A stretch of DNA of 64,000 nucleotides from Pilaira anomala. Its lineage: Eukaryota > Mucoromycota > Mucoromycetes > Mucorales > Mucoraceae. Of the stretch, positions 1-10,693 are shown one piece after another (the stretch's first letter is position 1; every line of letters begins with the position of its first letter). The position numbers and the translations under genes were made by a program. The stretch is taken from assembly GCA_025716855.1 (NCBI GenBank), contig JAIXMQ010000005.1, positions 682,001-746,000 of the forward strand, written 5' to 3'. The notes beneath the pieces were generated by a model, which was not told where the DNA came from, ran no database searches, and saw only the letters and a list, made by a program, of their open reading frames with translations.

Positions 1-1437
1 GTTCTATTACTTCACACTTTTTAATGCGAAAACTAATGTACGTATAAACACATAAAATACCCAATTAAATTTACATGGATAATTTACGTTCTCTTATTTG
101 TATTCGCTTATATAGACTTGGACTACTCTTTCACAATTAGAGCCACCTAATCGTTATTGGGTCGCTCTCAGTGCAACTTATCACCCAAAAACTCAAAAAA
201 TATTTTATATTGGTGGATGTTTTTACACTGACGAACATCCTAACTTCTGTATATCAAGGAATATGTCATACGTAACTACATTTAATACTATTACTAATAC
301 TTGGTCAAAAGAATATGTTCCTGGTAATGGTCCAACAGAAAGACATAATCACACAGCCACTTTGCGTCAGTACCGATAAAAGAATAATTATAAATGTCTA
401 TCATTTACTAACATGTTTTTTTTAAAAAAAAATGATGATAGTTCCAAATGGCGATGACATTTTATTGTATGGAGGAACTGATCATGACGGAAAAGGTACT
501 GTTACATCATCAATTTTAATATACATGAACAGAAAGACTTGGATATTAATTTATTTATTATTATAGTTATGTTGGATTATTGTTTTACTCTCAATGTACC
601 GAATATGTCTTGGAAGTTACATAATTTATCTGCTCCTAATAACAATTTTGGTCCACGATCTCAGCACTCAGGTATACTATAAAAAAAAAAAAAAAAAAAA
701 ATTAAAAGCTCACAATTTTTCATTCATTTATAGCTGTTCTTGTTAACAACAGTCTATTCATTTTATTTGGTTATAATGTATACATGAATCCGGTTAATCA
801 ATTATTGATTTTGGATGTAAGAAATGTCAGCAATTTGGCCTTTGCAGATAAAATTTCTGCATATGACACTGCAGGCAAAAAAAATGATAGCGACAAATCC
901 AGCGGCTCTGAAAAAGGATTAAGCACAGGAGTAATTGCAGGAGTTGTAGCTGGCTGTATCATAGCTGTATGTGTTCTTTTATAAAATATTTATTTGGTAC
1001 ATAAGAAATTCTCACTCACAAATAATATCTAGACTGCACTGGCTATTTTAGGACTCGTTTACTGTTTACGTAAGAAAGCCAAACAGACACAAGAAAACAA
1101 ACAAGAAGAATTATTGGAGGTTGATTGGGACAGAATTGACAATCATTATAAAGAAACTAACTTTCCGCTTAATGTCACCTCATCAACTATATACCAACAT
1201 CAGAAACTAGATATACAACAGCAGCAAGGACAAAAAAACTCCACTCGACAACATATCTCGGCTAACGTTTACTCTGAAGCCAATAGTAATAACACTGCTA
1301 CATCAACATCCCAACCCGTCCTTGCTTCAGCAGCAAATAATTATCAAACTAAACCAAATATCGCTGAGCCTATTCTCCCTGATATTGTTAAACCTTCAAT
1401 AACTACAAGTCCTACAAAACCTGATGGTAGTGTTTAA
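1..1437 (+). CDS. Kelch-type beta-propeller membrane protein, 3' part (copy A)
   Basis: The 5' end lies outside the window. Exons read as <1-37, 116-365, 442-495, 567-671, 734-966 and 1033-1437, all joined in frame by GT-AG introns. The visible part has kelch-like blades (repeated GG turns and W residues, for example IFYIGG and LLYGG), then a linker, one transmembrane helix (TGVIAGVVAGCIIA continuing into ALAILGLVYCL across a phase-0 intron at 967-1032), a basic stop-transfer stretch and a Gln/Ser/Thr-rich cytoplasmic tail ending DGSV. Exon borders match the two fuller copies at 19.2-21.7 kb and 32.0-34.3 kb. The likely form is a type I surface protein with an external propeller. Its ligand is unknown. 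Family assignment is firm, function is not. The only defect seen is truncation by the window edge. Confidence 0.8.
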
Positions 1438-2239
1438 TTGTATTACTATTATTATTATAACAGACGTTTCTTATGAAAAATAGTTGTGCTTTTTTTAATG
1501 TAACGGATCATATTTTTGATAAATATAATAGTATTTCTCCAAAGATTGGTAGCATATTATCATATCGTTAAGTTAATTGGTATTATTGATCACTAATGAG
1601 ATTGCTACGGCTGATCTGAGAAAAGACTGATATGATAAATAACCTATTTTTGTTGCGATAAATTCATCATATTTGTTGAAAATCTCTAGTGATGAGTACT
1701 ACATGCAGCAGTTAAACCCAGAACTTACAGTAAAGGTAAACGAGTACTTGAATATATATATAAACTTAGTAAAAAACTTTGGTTATAAATTATGTTCTAA
1801 ATTATAACACATTACAAAATCACGGTTAACAAAGAACATATGAGCAATGCAATATTTAACCATGTACATGCATAGTGGAGCGATTAAAGGTCGTGTTTCC
1901 TTACATCTGCTTATTTTATAGATAATTTACAACACGGAAAATCATCATTTATGACGAACAAAATGACGTGATTGGTTTTGAATTAAAGGCCAAGGCAAGT
2001 TTCATATAGTTTTATCTAATCCTTTTATAATGTTTATCAGATTTGTATTCCACGTGATAAAGAACTTTTCTGCGATCACTTTTTTTTTCTGTTACACTTG
2101 CGTCAGAAAACTAGGTGTGTACGCTTTTCTTACCATGCCATTCACAAAGGTGACACCACACATGATTTAATGGGATAAAAGTTATGCCTTTAAGTAGACT
2201 ACTTTATAAAGATAAAGATATTTTATTTCGTTAAAAAAA
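1438..2239. other. Intergenic, convergent 3' ends
   Basis: This stretch lies between the 3' ends of kelch copy A and the first HTATIP2-like gene. It is AT-rich and I see no coding frame, RNA gene or repeat I can support. Confidence 0.5.
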
Positions 2240-3174
2240 TTATTTTTTATCGCTAGCAATAGCTATTATGTCAATATTAGAAAAGCGATGCACGGTTGAT
2301 CCAGCACTTGATTCCTTAATATTCTTGGGATCACTTGGTTTAATTGAATTATCTTCAGCAACTCTACGCATAGCTTTACCCAAAGTATCAACCGAAACGA
2401 GTAATTTGAGATTGAAGAAACTATCGAAGGGGCTAAAGATAGTGGTAGAGAAAAACTCTGCCCATCGGAAGCTTGAACGGGGCTCTACAGTTTTTAATCC
2501 ACCTGGAAGAAATACAGAGACCTTTTGAAAACCCAAGGATTTTAACCCTTCTTCAGCCTCTGCCTTAATTCTGAGTAAAGAGATCATTGAGCTTGTATCA
2601 GCGCCCGCAGAAGAGCAATAAAGATAATGAATAGGAGATAATGTATTGTTATCAGATGGCTTGTTTTCTTCGGCAATAATTTTAGCTGCATTCAATACAT
2701 ATGTTTTTTCAATCTTTTCAGTGTTTGGTTCGAAGAGTGAAGTACCAAGACAACAGAAAACGTCACTAATTAAATAACAAAATTGATAAATAGAAACTTG
2801 TGATTACAAATGATGTGCTATTTACTTGATGTTTCTAAAAACCTCACGATGAGCTTCCAAGTTCTCGAAATCAATTGTCTTTTGTACCTATGTAGTACAA
2901 TAATTCAAATTATGTCGTATTAGCATTTTTTTTATGAAAAAAAATTGTGTTTTAGTATCTCGTACCAACTTATTTTGAGGAATAGTATCGTCAAGTTGAA
3001 CTGGGCGTCTTCCAGCTGTAATAACTTTAGCATATTTTCCATTTTTTAATGCATCGATTAAAACCTGTTTGCCGACAGCCCCTAAATACTATTCAGATAT
3101 ACTATATAAAATAAAACATAGTTGTTAAAGATAGATATACCTGTTGCTCCGAAAATGAGTGCAGTACGATCCAT
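2240..3174 (-). CDS. HTATIP2-like NAD(P)-binding protein, active-site-altered paralogue 1
   Basis: Exons on the minus strand are 3174-3141, 3081-2966, 2887-2826 and 2765-2240, giving 245 residues with no stop. The N-terminus has the Rossmann dinucleotide motif (LIFGATGAVG) of the atypical short-chain dehydrogenase family that includes HTATIP2/TIP30. The central part has DVFCCLGT and later YCSSAG. Intron positions and phases equal those of paralogues 2 and 3, so the three arose by local duplication. Two features set it apart. The YxxxK signature of the other copies (YPRTK) reads LLRIK here, so the catalytic Tyr is lost. The segment after CCLGT is shortened and changed. It also starts five codons later than its paralogues. 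The frame is open and splice sites are intact, so it may still make a protein that binds cofactor but lacks normal SDR chemistry. Confidence 0.8.
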
Positions 3175-3696
3175 TTTTTTTAATAAATTAAATAATTGTT
3201 ATGGTAAAAAAGAGAGAGAGAGAAAATAAGGTGTCGTTTTATATTACTTTGAGTTTTAATCAATTAATTTATGTGAAACATGTCTAATTATACAGATAGA
3301 AATTAAGAAACAAATGGTATCCACTTTTCATTAAATATTTAAGTGAAAAGCACCAAGGTGGTATTTACGTATATCATTGAACAGATTCAATCTTTCATAC
3401 AGAATACTGTTTAAAGAATGGAAAATAGGCTCAAGAATATATCTGTCATGTTTAAGAGTACCATCAACCGTCATCCGTTTTGGGATGAGATCTTCAAAAC
3501 TGCCCCCAAATTGTACTAATACGTATACTTGCTATTTAAAGAATATTTTTGGGTGAAAGTGGCAGCTCGTGATCAAAGTGTAGATCCAATTGTATTCAAG
3601 GTGACGTTTTATCAATTTCCTTTTTTCAAACAAAAATTAAAAATAAAAATAAAAAAACCACTTTATAGTTTTCTTTTTAAAAAAAAAATATATTAT
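3175..3696. promoter_or_regulatory. Divergent intergenic region between two HTATIP2-like paralogues
   Basis: This 520-bp stretch separates two head-to-head paralogues and must hold both promoters. It contains A/T runs and a short GA tract near 3212-3224. A short open stretch near 3529-3660 has no recognisable product. No specific regulatory site is claimed. Confidence 0.4.
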
Positions 3697-4664
3697 ATGA
3701 CTGAATCCACAATGAATCGTACGGCACTTATTTTAGGCGCTACGGGTAAAATAAAAAATTAGAAAAAAAATGCCATACTTAATACTCTTTGTATCTAAAA
3801 TATATGTGTATAGGTGCGGTTGGTAAAGAGCTTTTAAAAGATGTCTTAAAGAACGGAAGTTATACCAAAGTTATTTCAGTTGGAAGACGTCAAGTACAAC
3901 TAGACGATAGCATCCCTCAAGATAAATTAGTAAGTAGGATTGAAAACAAAAAGAAAATTATAAGTGTGAAAGAGGTATTGATATCTGAACTAGGTGCAAA
4001 AAACAATTGATTTCGAGAAGTTGGATGAGTGCCGTGAAAATTTTAGAAACGTCAAGTAAGTCCTCGCTAAAAATTGTTTTATAATATATATATACTTAAG
4101 TCAATCTGTATTCATAGTGATGTATTTTGTTGTCTTGGTACAACACGCGCAGACGCTGGTAGCAACGAGAATTTCAAAAGAATTGATCAAGAATACGTGG
4201 TAGATTCCGCCCGAATTATAGCAGAAGAGAACAAACCTGCTGAAGGTGGAGCTAATGCATTAGCGCCAGTCCATTATCTTTATTGTTCTACTATGGGATC
4301 TAATAAGGATTCTATGTTTCTTTACCCTAGAACCAAAGGAGAGACAGAAGAAGCCTTATCTGAAACTGGATTCGAAAGGGTTTCGATTTTCAAACCTGCA
4401 TTTTTGAGACCTGTTGAACCTCGCGCACGTCCTAGATTAGCGGAATATATTGGTCTTACTGTCTTTACACCTATCAATCGTTTATTTAATCTTGGTGGTA
4501 TTATATCGACTCAAACGGTTGGAAAAGCTATGCATAAAGTAGCTGAAGATATTTCTATTAAACCTACTGATACAACTCTTATTCAAGAATCAAGGATTGG
4601 TACTTTTGTCTCTCGTTTTGTCAATTCGGATATTCAAAAAATTGGTGGCGGCACTACAAAATAA
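3697..4664 (+). CDS. HTATIP2-like NAD(P)-binding oxidoreductase, paralogue 2
   Basis: Exons are 3697-3745, 3814-3929, 3994-4055 and 4118-4664, giving 257 residues. The start MTESTMNR aligns with MSESNMNR of paralogue 3. Visible motifs are the Rossmann glycine motif LILGATGAVGKELL, GRRQVQLDD, DVFCCLGTTRADAGS (the HTATIP2/TIP30 hallmark region), the serine-containing YCSTMG, and YPRTKGETEE with the YxxxK catalytic pair of short-chain dehydrogenases. In animals HTATIP2 is an NADPH-binding regulator. Fungal homologues are usually described only as oxidoreductases, so no substrate is proposed. Its 3' end is only 82 bp from the SRP14 start, on the same strand. Confidence 0.87.
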
Positions 4665-4746
4665 TAATAATTCTTACTTTTTCCAAATAAAAAATAATTT
4701 TTTTTTCCCCTTCATCTCTTTTCAACATAATCTTAACACAACACAT

Positions 4747-5313
4747 ATGAAGGATCTGGATATTCTCGCTGTAAGACAAAAGAAAAAAAAAGAAGAAGAC
4801 ATCTATTTTTAATAGTAAACTTTTTTTATTTATATATATCTGTAGTTTACTGTTGAACTCGGTCAGTTTTACGAAAAGTCAAAAACAGCAGGAACTGTTG
4901 CTGTTACAATGAAAAGAAGTAATAATAACAACAAAGTAGCCTCAACCTCCTTTCATCTAAATTTTCTATTTTACTAGTGACTGGACCAAGATTAGTCATG
5001 GTCTCTAAAGTTAAAAAGGCTTTACCAAAAGGTGGTGAAGCAGTAGTTTCAGCCCCAAAGAAAGATGATGTTCAATACCCATGTCTTGTTCGCGCCGTTT
5101 ATAAAAAGCAAAAGATTAGCACCATTGTACAGTACTTTACATTATTTGACTTGATTCTAATTTATTTTATTAACATTTTTTTTTTTAAAAAAAAAGGTCG
5201 CGCCTGAAGATTTTGATAGATTTCAAAATGCCTATAGTACAATCATTAGAGCTTATATGGATTCTTTAAAAAAGAAGGACCGTTCCAAGAAGGTCAAGAA
5301 AGTTACAAAATAA
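4747..5313 (+). CDS. SRP14: Signal recognition particle subunit SRP14
   Basis: Four exons (4747-4770, 4846-4918, 4978-5126, 5197-5313) give a 120-residue protein. It has the SRP14 fold signatures: an N-terminal FTVELGQFYEKSKTAGTVAV strand-helix segment, CLVRAVYKKQKISTIV, then FQNAYSTIIRAYMDSLKKKD and a short lysine-rich tail. SRP14 binds the Alu domain of SRP RNA, in animals together with SRP9, and slows elongation while the ribosome docks at the ER. The length is close to the animal protein, without a long C-terminal extension. The last intron ends in a T-run followed by an A-run that abuts the acceptor AG. The gene sits between paralogues 2 and 3 of the HTATIP2-like cluster and is functionally unrelated to them. 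Confidence 0.9.
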
Positions 5314-5679
5314 TCAATAAATATAGTAATAAAAACAACGGATAATAGAAAGAGAAATCAATGCATAAATCAAATAAATGGATAAAGCGCTTTAGTTGAA
5401 ATATTGTTTTTTTATGGACTGTTAGTGAATTAAAAAAAAATGGATTTACTTTAACAACAGGGATTATTATTGTATTCACGAGAGGGTTAATGGAATGAGA
5501 TGTAAAAAGTGTGTGATTGGGTTTTCCTATTAGTTTAAAAACGTCAGAAAGTGAGGCAGGAGTTATTAGCTTTTTCATACTAGAATATATCATATTGCTT
5601 GTATTGAGAATTAATCATATGTGCACATCTGGGATACTTAATGACAAGAATAAATATGTCTTTTATTTAGATATTATTA
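5314..5679. other. Intergenic, convergent 3' ends
   Basis: This stretch lies between the 3' ends of SRP14 and HTATIP2-like paralogue 3. I see only AT-rich sequence. The open frames there are short and show no family features. Confidence 0.5.
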
Positions 5680-6616
5680 TTAATTACTACCAATTGATTG
5701 AAGATCAGAATTAGGAAAGCGAGATACTAAAGATCCAATAACAGATTTCTTATCGGTATTCTTAGCATCTGTAGGCTTAACTGACTTATCTACAGCGATA
5801 CGATGCATTGCTTTACCAACAGTTTCTACCGAGATAATTTGTCCAACACCAAACATAGAATGAATAGGTGAAAAAATAGCGGAACCTATACTTTCCATCA
5901 ATCGAAATCTTGGACGAGGTTCTACAGTTTTTAAAAGTCCTGGATTACAGATAGAGACTTTTTCAAAACCTGTCTTTTCTAATGCTTCTTCAGTCTGTCC
6001 TTTGGTTCTAGGATACAAGAACATGGAATCTTTATTAGGTCCCATAGAAGAACAATAAAGGAAATGAACAGGGGCCAAGTCTTCTTTGCTAGGTCGATTT
6101 TCTTCTACAATTAATTTTGCTGAATTCAATACATATTCTTGATCAATCTTGACGAATTTCTCTGCACTACCAGCATCTGCACGAGTAGTACCAAGACAAC
6201 AAAATACATCACTATACAATAGAATTTAATAAGATAAAAAAAAAAAAAGATCGAGAAAACACTATTAGACTTACTTGACATTTTTAAAGTCCTCACGATG
6301 TGCTTCCAAGTTTTCGAAATCAATTGTTTTTTGTACCTTTTTGTTTATATTCATTATTAATCAGCTGGTTTATATAGTCTTTTTTTCTTTCATCTTACCA
6401 ATTTATCTTGGGGAATACTCTGATCGAGCTCAACTGGTCGTCTTCCGACCGAAACGACCTTGGTATAGGATCCATTCTTTAAAACATCCTTTAAAAGTTG
6501 TTTACCAACAGCACCTTTATTGTTATAATTTTAGTAGGCACACTAAAGTTTAATAAGTTATATATACCTGTAGCACCAAAAATTAATGCAGTACGATTCA
6601 TATTAGATTCGCTCAT
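5680..6616 (-). CDS. HTATIP2-like NAD(P)-binding oxidoreductase, paralogue 3
   Basis: Minus-strand exons are 6616-6568, 6514-6399, 6336-6275 and 6211-5680, giving 252 residues. The first three exons (49, 116 and 62 nt) have exactly the lengths found in paralogue 2. It keeps the glycine motif (LIFGATGAVGK), DVFCCLGTTRADAGS, YCSSMG and YPRTK, so the SDR-like Ser/Tyr/Lys set is complete. It faces SRP14 tail to tail. With paralogues 1 and 2 it forms an inverted cluster (minus, plus, minus). Substrate unknown. Paralogues 2 and 3 are clearly closer to each other than to paralogue 1. Confidence 0.87.
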
Positions 6617-6840
6617 AAGAAACTATTTTTTTTAAGAAAAAAAAAGAAAAAAGAGAAAAAGAGAGATAAAATGTACAAAAGGTCTTTAAAAAAGCAGTAA
6701 AAAAAAAAACTCCAACATTTTGCTTACTAAATTAGGGAAGAATTATATAAAAACGTCACCTTTCTGACAAGTTTACTTTTTTCTTTCAAAATGATATTTA
6801 CATGGCATAATTTTTATTAAAAAAAAAAAAAGAAGAGAGT

Positions 6841-7778
6841 CTATTTGTTATTAACACCAAGTTCAGGAAGTCTTTCAATGGTGTATTTACGATTGGCAAT
6901 ATACATGATTGGAATACCGGGAATTTTACGAATACGACGCTTCAAATCACGATCACAAGTAGCAACGATATAACACTTGTGTTGCATAACACGATTTACT
7001 AAACAGTCATCTGCATAAGTACCTTTATGAGAACAAGGAAGACGTTCAAAACGAGGATCACGCGCAATTCTAAAATATTATGTTAGTTTTTTTTTTTTTT
7101 TTTACTTTCTCTCTCTCTCTCTCTCCCTCCAATTTTCCCATTTACCTACTTTAATGCAATACGATATTTAGGGCCCAATTTTTCTAATTCTGCCAACACA
7201 CAATCAGTAATACAAGGAACAGCTAATATATAAGTTAGTATCAATACCAATTACAAATGTCCAGAATATATATATTTTACATTTTGCGTAAAGACAATCC
7301 ATCATAGACTTTACAAGTTCAAGCTTATTTTGAATAGAGAAATTGATGAAATTAGTATCCACCAAAATATGATAAGGTGGTCCAAGTGCTGCATTATATT
7401 GGAAAAACATGGAAGAAGCAACTTGAGGACTACAAAAATAATATTAGCAAATCTGTCATATCTTAATATTCTCTCTCTCTCTCTCTCTCTCTCATTTACT
7501 TACAGATGACGAACTGCTTTTTCTTCCTTCTTTTCCTCCTTTTTCTTTTGCTTTTCTTGGTTTTCCTTTCTATATACAACAAAAAAAAAAAAAAACACTG
7601 TCAGTTTCGATCGCTTTAAATATATTTTGACAGAATCTACTTTACAATCTAGTATCATTGGTACTGATCATACGCTTAACTTGCGCAAATTTTCTAGTTG
7701 TTTTGGCTTTACCCTAATAAGCTTTATTTTAATAACCTGATCTCTACATTCCATTCGATCTATATAACAACTTACCAT
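6841..7778 (-). CDS. FCF1: rRNA-processing PIN-domain protein Fcf1/Utp24
   Basis: Six coding exons: 7778-7776 (the ATG alone), 7713-7646, 7569-7504, 7429-7281, 7222-7150 and 7069-6841, giving 195 residues. Recognisable blocks are [15 protein letters not shown] at the N-terminus, a Lys/Glu-rich linker, [20 protein letters not shown] containing the first PIN-domain Asp, [27 protein letters not shown] with paired acidic residues, and [19 protein letters not shown]. Fcf1/Utp24 is the SSU-processome nuclease for early 18S rRNA cleavages in the nucleolus, and the PIN acidic residues are present. Length and order fit the human protein closely. Dedicating exon 1 to the start codon is unusual but is well supported by the GTAAG donor directly after ATG. 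Confidence 0.93.
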
Positions 7779-8023
7779 TATTCAAGTTTTTTTTTTTTTT
7801 GTATAAAGTAAAATATCGAGAAGTAAAATAAAAAAAAAAAACTTAAAATGCCAGAAAAAAAAAAGTTACCAAGTGACTGTAATAATGTGACTGTATATAG
7901 CTAAAATTACAACCAATCACAGCATTTAAATCATCTTCAAATCACGCTTTTATCACGTGTTTTCAAAAAAAAATATTTTGCTGGCGAGACTTATAAAACA
8001 CCTTAATTTTCCTTAATATATAT

Positions 8024-8096
8024 GCCTAGCTAGCTCAATCGGTAGAGCGTGAGACTCTTAATCTCAAGGTTGGGGGTTCGACCCCCCCGTTGGGCT
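8024..8096 (+). tRNA. tRNA-Lys(CTT): tRNA-Lys (anticodon CTT)
   Basis: The 73-nt sequence folds as a cloverleaf. Acceptor arms are GCCTAGC and GTTGGGC, with G-U pairs. The D loop has AGCTCAATCGGTAGAGC. The anticodon stem TGAGA/TCTCA holds loop CTCTTAA, so the anticodon is CTT for AAG codons. The T arm has GGTTCGACCCC, the internal B box for RNA polymerase III. No intron is present. The CCA end is not encoded. Confidence 0.95.
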
Positions 8097-8101
8097 TATC
8101 A

Positions 8102-8114
8102 TTTTACTCTTTTT
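8102..8114 (+). terminator. RNA polymerase III T-run terminators for tRNA-Lys
   Basis: A T4 run (8102-8105) and a T5 run (8110-8114) lie just downstream of the tRNA. Runs of four or more T are the normal Pol III stop signal. Confidence 0.7.
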
Positions 8115-8454
8115 GATTTCGCGTGGTGTGTCTAGACGTTTGATAAGCTGTTGTTACAGTAAGGTTTAGTTTGTGTTAAAGAAAGAGGTAGTTCGATGAA
8201 GGTGAGTGTCTTTTTTTTTAAAAAAAAAAAGGGAACTAGGTAACTAGCTAAATGAAAAAAAAATTATTTATTGGGTAAAATTATATGTTGTATTTAATAA
8301 AACGTAAAGGTATAATTTTATTACAATGATGATATTTTAATAATAATAGGTATGATAACAAAAATAAGGCCACAAAAGTCTCAATTTTTGTTTTGTTTTT
8401 TTTGCTGCCTTAAATAGAGTGGGGGATAATGGTGAAGAGAAATACAAATAAAAA
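8115..8454. other. Intergenic with T9A11 palindrome
   Basis: AT-rich DNA between the tRNA and the 3' end of the unknown 447-residue gene. It contains one of the recurrent T-run/A-run blocks (8211-8230). Nothing else stands out. Confidence 0.5.
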
Positions 8455-9798
8455 TTAGTTCAGAGAACTACGGACAAACGAGTAAGGCAGTCTTGATAAA
8501 TTATCTTTTTCATTATTGATGATAGGGTTGAGTTCAACAACTTTTCTCTTTCTTTTTTTAAGAATGTCAACTGTATTTTTCATTACCTCTTTTGCTTTCC
8601 AAGTAGCTTCAAGAAGAGGCAAGAGATCAAGAGCAATGGTACTAATTGTACTAGGAAATTCAAGTTTTGGTGTTCTTGTCACCCGAACGATGTTATGACC
8701 AACTGGACAATCCATAACTACAAGCTCCATCGAGAGCCCTATCATTAAGAATCCAATTGTGTTCAGGTTATTGATTTGTGACATGTTTTTTTCAGCCAAT
8801 ACAGAAAACATGTCTCTGAGTGTCTTTGGTAATTTCACCAGCCCATCATCCAGGTATTTGTCATCTACAACTGTTACATCATCTAATCCAACTTCACAGG
8901 AGCCCAATTCTTTTTTGCAAATTTTAAATAAAATATCAACTCTTGCTCCCATTGCTTTCCTTGATCTTCTGTCAACGTTCTCCAAGCTTCTCTCTGCATT
9001 TCTTCCTAATGCAACAGCCACGCTTGAGTTTTCCCCAAGCGTGGCAGTGATGTTACGGTCTTTGAAAATACGATAAACGAATGGCCAAACATCATGCAAA
9101 AGATCTGATTCTGAATAATTGTTCAAGTTGAGGATATCTTCATATAAAAACAATTCAGATGCTCTGACAATACTTTCACGAATCCATTTGTAATTGAATT
9201 CAGTTATTGGATTATGTTTCCGACTGTCTGCAAAGTTATACAGTTCTTCCCCTGATTTCCAAACTTTGTTGTAGTATTTATTTAAATATTCCTTGATTTC
9301 TTCAGGAATAGAAGGTAATGGTTTTAGTCGATATTTTTTTATCTCTTCCAACTCTTCAACAGAAAAGTAATCTTTCCAGACAAGATCGTCTGTTTCCAAA
9401 ATCATGGAGTGGACTGGGTGTTCATAAATTGATTTTTCAGCTAATTTTTTCATTTCCTCTTCTACTACTTTACCAGTTGATAATACCCATCTTGTTGATT
9501 CGGGAATTCCATTATAAAGATCAAGTACGCGTCCGATTTCAAAGCTTGATAATTTATAATTTGAACCAGTTGAAGATTTACTTGGATTTTTAATAACTGG
9601 TTCCAAAGGGACAAACACGTCTTCGCTAAAACGTTCAAGTTTGTAATCCATTGATTTTGTCACGTTTTTTATCCTTCTTTTCCAGTCTCCTCGATATACT
9701 TTGATGTTCCTGCCGTCAAAGTTTTTCGTTATCAAATCTTTTAAGTCTTTGATAAGATCTCCCCATTCAACTACTTTTTGATCATTAGCTAGTTTCAT
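8455..9798 (-). CDS. Uncharacterised 447-residue protein, probable lineage-specific family
   Basis: One uninterrupted minus-strand frame, intronless, starting MKLANDQKVVEWGD and ending FVRSSLN. I do not recognise a characterised family. The protein is mostly alpha-helical in composition with many charged residues, and no signal peptide or membrane segment is seen. A central block SESDLLHDVWPFVYRIF is followed by GARVDILFKICKKELGSCE. The arrangement of an Asp, then a hydrophobic strand, then a Glu is loosely like the core of PD-(D/E)XK nucleases, but the Lys is not evident, so this is only a hint. A partial sequence with a similar S-E-x-D helix lies about 0.9 kb downstream of the window position (10694-10984). 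The next recognisable features on the right are transposase relics, so the gene sits at the edge of an accessory segment. Good length and a clean frame argue that it is real. Confidence 0.6.
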   Translation of the reverse strand: MKLANDQKVVEWGDLIKDLKDLITKNFDGRNIKVYRGDWKRRIKNVTKSMDYKLERFSEDVFVPLEPVIKNPSKSSTGSNYKLSSFEIGRVLDLYNGIPESTRWVLSTGKVVEEEMKKLAEKSIYEHPVHSMILETDDLVWKDYFSVEELEEIKKYRLKPLPSIPEEIKEYLNKYYNKVWKSGEELYNFADSRKHNPITEFNYKWIRESIVRASELFLYEDILNLNNYSESDLLHDVWPFVYRIFKDRNITATLGENSSVAVALGRNAERSLENVDRRSRKAMGARVDILFKICKKELGSCEVGLDDVTVVDDKYLDDGLVKLPKTLRDMFSVLAEKNMSQINNLNTIGFLMIGLSMELVVMDCPVGHNIVRVTRTPKLEFPSTISTIALDLLPLLEATWKAKEVMKNTVDILKKRKRKVVELNPIINNEKDNLSRLPYSFVRSSLN

Positions 9799-10194
9799 GA
9801 CAGAGGCAGAGATTTCTGAAGAGATGGTTAACCTTTTTAATAAAAATGTTTACTAAAAAAAAAAAAACCTGCTTATTGAACCTTCGGTATACCTTCTTTA
9901 AACATAATATTCTCACTCATATTAACGTTTAAGTGGCTTTCGACTTGTAAAATGTCGATACAGAAGAACAAAAAACGTAAAAGTCGGCAGCCCCACTCAA
10001 TATATTGTGAAATATTAAACCAAATTAGGTCCGATTAAAAGGTTATTTTTGTATCCAAGTAAGTAAAATCGCTCACAATGTTTTCAATTTTTTATTGTGG
10101 AACTTCAATGAAATCGTCGTACTAGAGCGAGTAAAAGTCTCAATTCCTTTTACCCTTGTATACATTTACTTCAAAAATAACTCGTTACTGATTA

Positions 10195-10502
10195 TGTTTA
10201 AAATTATTCCTAAAACCAGATCTAAAAAAAACAATAAACCTACCCCAGAGGAAAAAGCGAGAGTCAAAAAAGTAAAAAAACAACGTAAGAAACTCGAGGA
10301 TGCAGATGCTTACGCTAGAGCACGAAACATTCTGTCGTATGATCCTGATACCGATGTAACTAGTATTGACCTTGTAACTGATAGAGAATGGCTTATACAA
10401 GATGCTAGAGAAGCCGAAGCAGAACTTCTTGCTACGATTCCTTCTTTAGGCGTGTCTATTCTCCAAGAAGAAAGTGAAGATAAGGCAAATGGACCAATAT
10501 AA
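10195..10502 (+). CDS. Hypothetical basic/acidic short protein or first exon
   Basis: An open frame of about 102 codons from the ATG at 10195. An upstream in-frame ATG at 10095 is possible. The N-terminal half is Lys/Arg-rich (PKTRSKKNNKPTPEEKARVK) and the second half is acidic (DADAYARARN, DPDTDVTSID, DAREAEAELL). I do not recognise it. It could be the 5' exon of a gene whose later part is the fragment at 10694-10984, but I found no splice pair that joins them in frame. Next to transposase relics it may be a broken gene. Confidence 0.3.
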
Positions 10503-10693
10503 TTGCCAGGATCTAGAAACCATCATCAATAAAGTGAATAGGTTGCATTCTATAATAAGGTGGAAGATAATAATATCTTCTTGGACAAGGTTATCAAAGA
10601 GATAGATGAGGCGCGTGTAACTGACAAAATAATAAAAATAATATTTTTATATCTGCATTTGCATTTACTGATTCTTAAAACAGTCTCGAGTCA

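Noticed and set aside
2268..2528. Plus-strand open frame of 86 codons
   Set aside because: It is the antisense shadow of exon 4 of HTATIP2-like paralogue 1; the minus strand carries the conserved motifs.
8516..9593. Three plus-strand open frames opposite the 447-residue gene
   Set aside because: Antisense shadows of a single uninterrupted frame; no family features.
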